Shown here piece by piece: positions 41,374-44,609 of a DNA stretch of 44,609 nucleotides. The stretch comes from ARK-14 sp002899805. GTDB taxonomy: Archaea > Thermoproteota > Thermoprotei_A > Sulfolobales > Fervidicoccaceae. Each line of letters begins with the position of its first letter. The stretch's first letter is position 1. The stretch is taken from NCBI GenBank assembly GCA_039793985.1, contig JBAMMC010000020.1, positions 1-44,609 of the forward strand. The letters are read 5' to 3'. The position numbers were made by a program, and so were the translations under genes. The notes under the pieces are model-generated. The model was not told the origin of the DNA. It searched no databases and saw only the letters and a list, made by a program, of their open reading frames with translations.

Positions 41374-43398
41374 CTACAAAATTATTCTTTTCTCAATTAT
41401 CCCCCTCGCGATTTCCCTCACAGCTCTTCCGACGGAAGAGGACTTAGCCATCCTCTTCAGAACCTTCTCCCTATCTTCTCCGAAAGCTCTTTCCCACTCC
41501 TCCAGACTATCAGCTAATCTCTGGAGAGCCCTCTGATGCACTAAGCACAGTCCCCCCTCTAGCTGGGGTAGATCGCAGAGCTCGCACCTGTTCTCCGGGG
41601 CTAAATACATCTTCATGAACTTGCCAAGCTCCTCCTTCAGGTCCATAGCCCTACTGAGCTCTACCTCGAGAAAGCTCTTCGCTTCCCCGACAACCTTAGC
41701 CCTCTCCTCCTTCCCTTCTCTTATCTTGAGCAACCTCTCTTCGAACTTCCTAGTAAGTTCCGTCTTCGTTATCTCTGGAAACTTTTCCTTCAGAAAGAGC
41801 GCTACAGCTATCCCGAGCTTCGTTGGTCTTACTTCCTTTCCAACTTGGACTAAGTACCCCCTCTTGAACAGCGTCTCTATTATCTGTGCCCTGGTCGCTT
41901 CGGTTCCTATGTTTTCCCCCTCCATCCACTTCAGGAGGGAAGTCTTAGTGTGAAGCTTTGGCTTCCCCTGGAATACGGCCTCAATCTTTGTGGATAGAAC
42001 CTCGACTTTTTCCCCCTCCTCGAGGGCTACCGATCTTTCCTTTCCCACAGAGAACGGATATGCTCTGGTCCACCCCGCCTTTTCTATGACCCTGCCCTGA
42101 GCCTCAAGCTCTTCCCCTCCAACAGAGATTCGAAAATCTCTCCTCTCAATGATCGCTTCATCCATGAATGCAGCGATGTACCTCCTTGCTATCAGGTCAT
42201 ACAGCTTGAATGCATCGCCCCTTATTCCCGAGGGCTTCTTCCCAGTTGGGTAAATTGCTGGATGGGCTGGGTCTTCCTTAACTCCCTGTGCAGGAGAGAG
42301 CCTCGAGCTCTTCAGAAGAGGAGCTGTAAAGCTTCTATAGCTCTCGAAAGAGGATAATTCTGCCAGTATTTTCCTGTGGGGTATTGTTGGGGGCAGCTTC
42401 TCGCTATTTGTCCTCGGGTAGCTTATGAGGGCATCCAGATAGAGCTCTTCAGCGAGCCGCTGTGTGTAGCTGGGAGAAAATCCATATATCCTGGAAGCCT
42501 CATACTGGAGCTCGCTCAAGTTGAATGCAGGGGGTGGGCGGAGAGAATAGCTGCTCCTCTCCACTTTCACTACTTCCCCCACCTTCTCTTCCATGATCCT
42601 CTGCTTTCTCTCTAGAGCTTCTTGCCTCCTCTCAAATGGCGATCTCACGTGGGTAGAGGGGAACTTCTCTCCATGCGCTGAGAGCTCAGCCCTCAGAGAA
42701 AACTTTGGGGCCGAGATGAAAGTCAAGTAATCGACGTATCTCTCTACAGCCTCCACGAGGGTAGGGCTCTGGACCCTGCCGGAGCTGAGGTTCTTCTTCT
42801 CTCCGATGAGGGAAGTTATCCAGCTCAGCAGCCTGCTCAGATTTATCCCCCAAATCCAGTCCAGCTCATGTCTGCATATTCCCGCTTCCACCATCTCCCA
42901 ATCCATTTCAGAGGGGGAAGAGAAAGCGCTCCTGAGCTCCTCTTCGGCGAGGGAGGAGTACTTCATTCTCAGCGCTTTCGAGCCATTTCCGAGCATCTTA
43001 ATTATCATATAGCCGATAACCGAACCTTCGATATCGTAGTCGCAGGCATTTATATATAGGGAGGCGCCCTTTGCTAATTTGGAGAGGACACCATAGAACT
43101 TCTTCAAATGCCCTGCTCCCCTTTCAGCCTCCCACCTCGGAACCCACTCGTAATCGAATACAGGGAAACCCCTCTTTCTCGTAGAAAGAGTGAACAGGTG
43201 CCCCGCGGTACTTGCTATGACATAGGTCCTCTTCCCATTCCTCACTATCCAGTAAGGAACACCAGCTTCCCTGCACTCAATGGAATCTCCATACAGCGCT
43301 CTCGATATGGCAGCCCCAGCCTTAGGCTTCTCAGAGATTACGAGAACATAGCCGCCCTCAATTGAATCTCTGCAGCTCTTTCCGCTCTTCACTGGCAT
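41374..43398 (-). CDS. topA: Type IA DNA topoisomerase (archaeal topo I/III type)
   Basis: 674 aa. Toprim domain at the N-terminus with VLVISEKPKAGAAISRAL and ACDYDIEGSVIGYMI (D-x-D-x-E), then the catalytic Tyr in LDALISYPRTNSEKLP (about residue 330). SSGRVQSPTLVEAVERYV and EGENIGTEATRAQIIETLFKRGYL follow the family order. A C-terminal zinc-like CELCDLPQLEGGLCLVH (about 612-628) and a helical tail end the protein. It relaxes negative supercoils; no helicase domain is fused, so it is not a reverse gyrase. The length is normal for archaeal topo III. Confidence 0.94.
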   Translation of the reverse strand: MPVKSGKSCRDSIEGGYVLVISEKPKAGAAISRALYGDSIECREAGVPYWIVRNGKRTYVIASTAGHLFTLSTRKRGFPVFDYEWVPRWEAERGAGHLKKFYGVLSKLAKGASLYINACDYDIEGSVIGYMIIKMLGNGSKALRMKYSSLAEEELRSAFSSPSEMDWEMVEAGICRHELDWIWGINLSRLLSWITSLIGEKKNLSSGRVQSPTLVEAVERYVDYLTFISAPKFSLRAELSAHGEKFPSTHVRSPFERRQEALERKQRIMEEKVGEVVKVERSSYSLRPPPAFNLSELQYEASRIYGFSPSYTQRLAEELYLDALISYPRTNSEKLPPTIPHRKILAELSSFESYRSFTAPLLKSSRLSPAQGVKEDPAHPAIYPTGKKPSGIRGDAFKLYDLIARRYIAAFMDEAIIERRDFRISVGGEELEAQGRVIEKAGWTRAYPFSVGKERSVALEEGEKVEVLSTKIEAVFQGKPKLHTKTSLLKWMEGENIGTEATRAQIIETLFKRGYLVQVGKEVRPTKLGIAVALFLKEKFPEITKTELTRKFEERLLKIREGKEERAKVVGEAKSFLEVELSRAMDLKEELGKFMKMYLAPENRCELCDLPQLEGGLCLVHQRALQRLADSLEEWERAFGEDREKVLKRMAKSSSVGRAVREIARGIIEKRIIL

Positions 43399-43515
43399 GG
43401 ATTCAAACCATCCTTTCCCAATGTTATCGATCTCAATTAATCCGACTCAATAAACCTTTAGAAAAATTGGGAATAAAACATGGGGAACTAGAGACAAGAA
43501 ACAAGAAGCAGAAGA

Positions 43516-43806
43516 TCAGCTGCCAGCTCGCGTTCTCCTTTCCTCCTCTATCAACCACTTCACCGGTATGAGCTGCTTCACCCCTCCCCTCAGCCACCTC
43601 GCCACAGTTATTGGCAGGAAACCCTCCTCCAGCTCCCTCTCCGCTATATATATGGGATCTCTCGGCACTCCAGTTAGATCTATGAAGGGGGGAGCACCAA
43701 GCGAGAGCTGCAGGGCTCTCGCACTTATTATCCTCGCCCGCTCGAACCTTGTGAGCCTCTTGGGAGGGATTATCTCATCGATGCTCTTAGGAATTACGAA
43801 GCTCAT
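43516..43806 (-). CDS. rpoK: DNA-directed RNA polymerase subunit K (RpoK)
   Basis: 96 aa. RpoK is the archaeal homologue of Rpb6 and bacterial omega. Seen as RLTRFERARIISARALQLSLGAPP and ERELEEGFLPITVARWLRGG. I start at the ATG 8 nt after GGAGGTCA; a longer frame to 43839 lacks that site. Its short acidic N-terminal part is typical of archaeal RpoK. It clamps the largest subunit and stabilises the enzyme. Confidence 0.95.
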   Translation of the reverse strand: MSFVIPKSIDEIIPPKRLTRFERARIISARALQLSLGAPPFIDLTGVPRDPIYIAERELEEGFLPITVARWLRGGVKQLIPVKWLIEEERRTRAGS

Positions 43807-43874
43807 GAGGGTTGACCTCCAAAAATACACATAGAACAAAAATATGGTTTTTATTTGGGGAGATTAAAAAGTTT

Positions 43875-44609
43875 TCAGAATTCGGGCATCTTCGGAGCTG
43901 ATCCTGCTTCCTCTCCTTCTTTGCCCTTCTCCTTCTCCTTCTTTGGAGGCTGCGCTGCTATGAGGTCATCGATCTTCAGTATGGTTATAGCAGCCTCCAC
44001 TGCGCTCTTTATTGCCTGCTTCTTCACAATAATGGGCTCGATGATGTTCTCATTGAATGTGTTCTCAACGATCTCTCCTGTTATCGCGTTGACTCCGGCC
44101 TGGGTCTTCCCCTCACTGTGCAACTGCCTTAGCTTCATGAGAGAATCGAGAGCATCGAGACCGCTCGTCTCGGCCAATATCATTGGAACAGTTTCGAGAG
44201 CATCAGCGACCGCTTCCACGGCGAGCTGTTTCTTTCCTCCAAGGGTCATGGCGTATTTCCTCAGCTGGAGAGCAAGCTCTATTTCTGGAGCGCCTCCTCC
44301 ACCGATCACCTTGGGATCCTTCATCACGTTCCTCAGAACGTGTAGAGCATCGTTTATGCTCCTCTCAGCTTCGTCCAGGATTATGTCATTCGCTCCTCTC
44401 AGGAGGATAGTGACGCTCCTGGCATTCTTGACACCCTCAACGAACACCATCTTATCGTTCCCTACCTTTCTCTCCTCTACGAGAGCTGCTTCTCCGAGGT
44501 CCTCAGGCTTGAGGTCTCTTATGCTCGTCACTATCCTTCCTCCTGTCGCCCTCTCAAGCTTCTCCATATCGCTCCTCTTCACTCTCCTGACTGCCAGTAT
44601 CCCCTTCTT
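43875..44609 (-). CDS. thsA: Thermosome (group II chaperonin) subunit, 3' part
   Basis: The open frame continues in phase to the right edge (KKGILAVRRVKRSDMEKLERATGG), so this is the C-terminal half of a gene that runs off the window. It shows VTILLRGANDIILDEAERSINDALHV, VIGGGGAPEIELALQLR and AGVNAITGEIVENTF, all typical of CCT/thermosome subunits. The tail is a Lys/Glu-rich stretch ending in KMPEF rather than the Gly-Met repeats common in thermosomes. Which paralogue (alpha, beta or gamma) is not determined. It folds proteins with ATP in an eight- or nine-fold double ring. Confidence 0.95.
   Translation of the reverse strand, partial: KKGILAVRRVKRSDMEKLERATGGRIVTSIRDLKPEDLGEAALVEERKVGNDKMVFVEGVKNARSVTILLRGANDIILDEAERSINDALHVLRNVMKDPKVIGGGGAPEIELALQLRKYAMTLGGKKQLAVEAVADALETVPMILAETSGLDALDSLMKLRQLHSEGKTQAGVNAITGEIVENTFNENIIEPIIVKKQAIKSAVEAAITILKIDDLIAAQPPKKEKEKGKEGEEAGSAPKMPEF

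Noticed and set aside
41374..43398. Reverse gyrase instead of a simple topoisomerase.
   Set aside because: There is no N-terminal helicase domain; length and motif order are those of a type IA topo I/III.
1..44609. CRISPR arrays, cas genes, integrases or a replication origin.
   Set aside because: No regularly spaced repeats, Cas motifs, tyrosine or serine recombinase motifs, or Orc1/Cdc6 gene with ORB-like repeats were found.

Overview
The window reads as a chromosomal segment of a thermophilic archaeon of the crenarchaeal (Thermoproteota) side. Reasons: small-subunit proteins S17e and S26e, RNA polymerase subunit K, a thermosome chaperonin, an A-type ATPase, TiaS, archaeal ProRS and a tRNA gene with a bulge-helix-bulge intron; TATA boxes about 25 nt before leaderless starts, GGTG-type Shine-Dalgarno sites before internal genes, and heavy use of AGG/AGA and ATA codons. 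A plasma-membrane-type proton P-ATPase beside the A-type ATPase hints at an acidic or energy-limited habitat (inference). I do not assign a genus.

Layout. 70-3299 (-): two MoeA-type molybdopterin enzymes, one carrying a substrate-binding-like domain. 3350-5570: an accessory island with a 35-residue peptide made almost only of Glu and Trp, a small three-helix membrane protein, a HEPN/MNT toxin-antitoxin pair and a decayed IS605-type tnpB, framed by short repeats. 5574-7161 (-): S17e, a MoaD-like sulfur carrier, a phosphoribosyltransferase and a Cgi121-like protein in one tight operon. 7287-8851 (-): a one-domain Lrp/RAM protein coupled to tiaS. 9099-11280 (-): SagB-like nitroreductase, Tsr3 and beta-RFAP synthase in an operon, then tRNA-Ala(CGC) and an unrecognised gene.

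11942-16979 (+): a 14-helix MFS exporter and a branched-chain amino acid ABC importer (binding protein and two permeases, no ATPases nearby). 17046-17155 (-): intron-bearing tRNA(CAT). Then an MscS channel, a small secreted protein, a metallo-beta-lactamase-fold pterin-type enzyme, and a large repeat-bearing surface protein that may start at ATA. 22313-28283 (+): CysRS, a methyltransferase, a P-type proton ATPase and an FprA flavodiiron protein.

28309-35812: A-type ATPase genes, with subunit I divergent from F, E, A, B, D and K; subunits C and H are not seen. 35892-44609: ProRS and S26e (+), then on the minus strand endonuclease IV, RNase Z, a THUMP-type tRNA guanine methyltransferase, PRPP synthetase, a type IA topoisomerase, RpoK and the 3' part of a thermosome gene that runs off the right edge. 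Most of the window is ordinary housekeeping; the unusual part is the 3.35-5.57 kb island, above all the Glu/Trp peptide.
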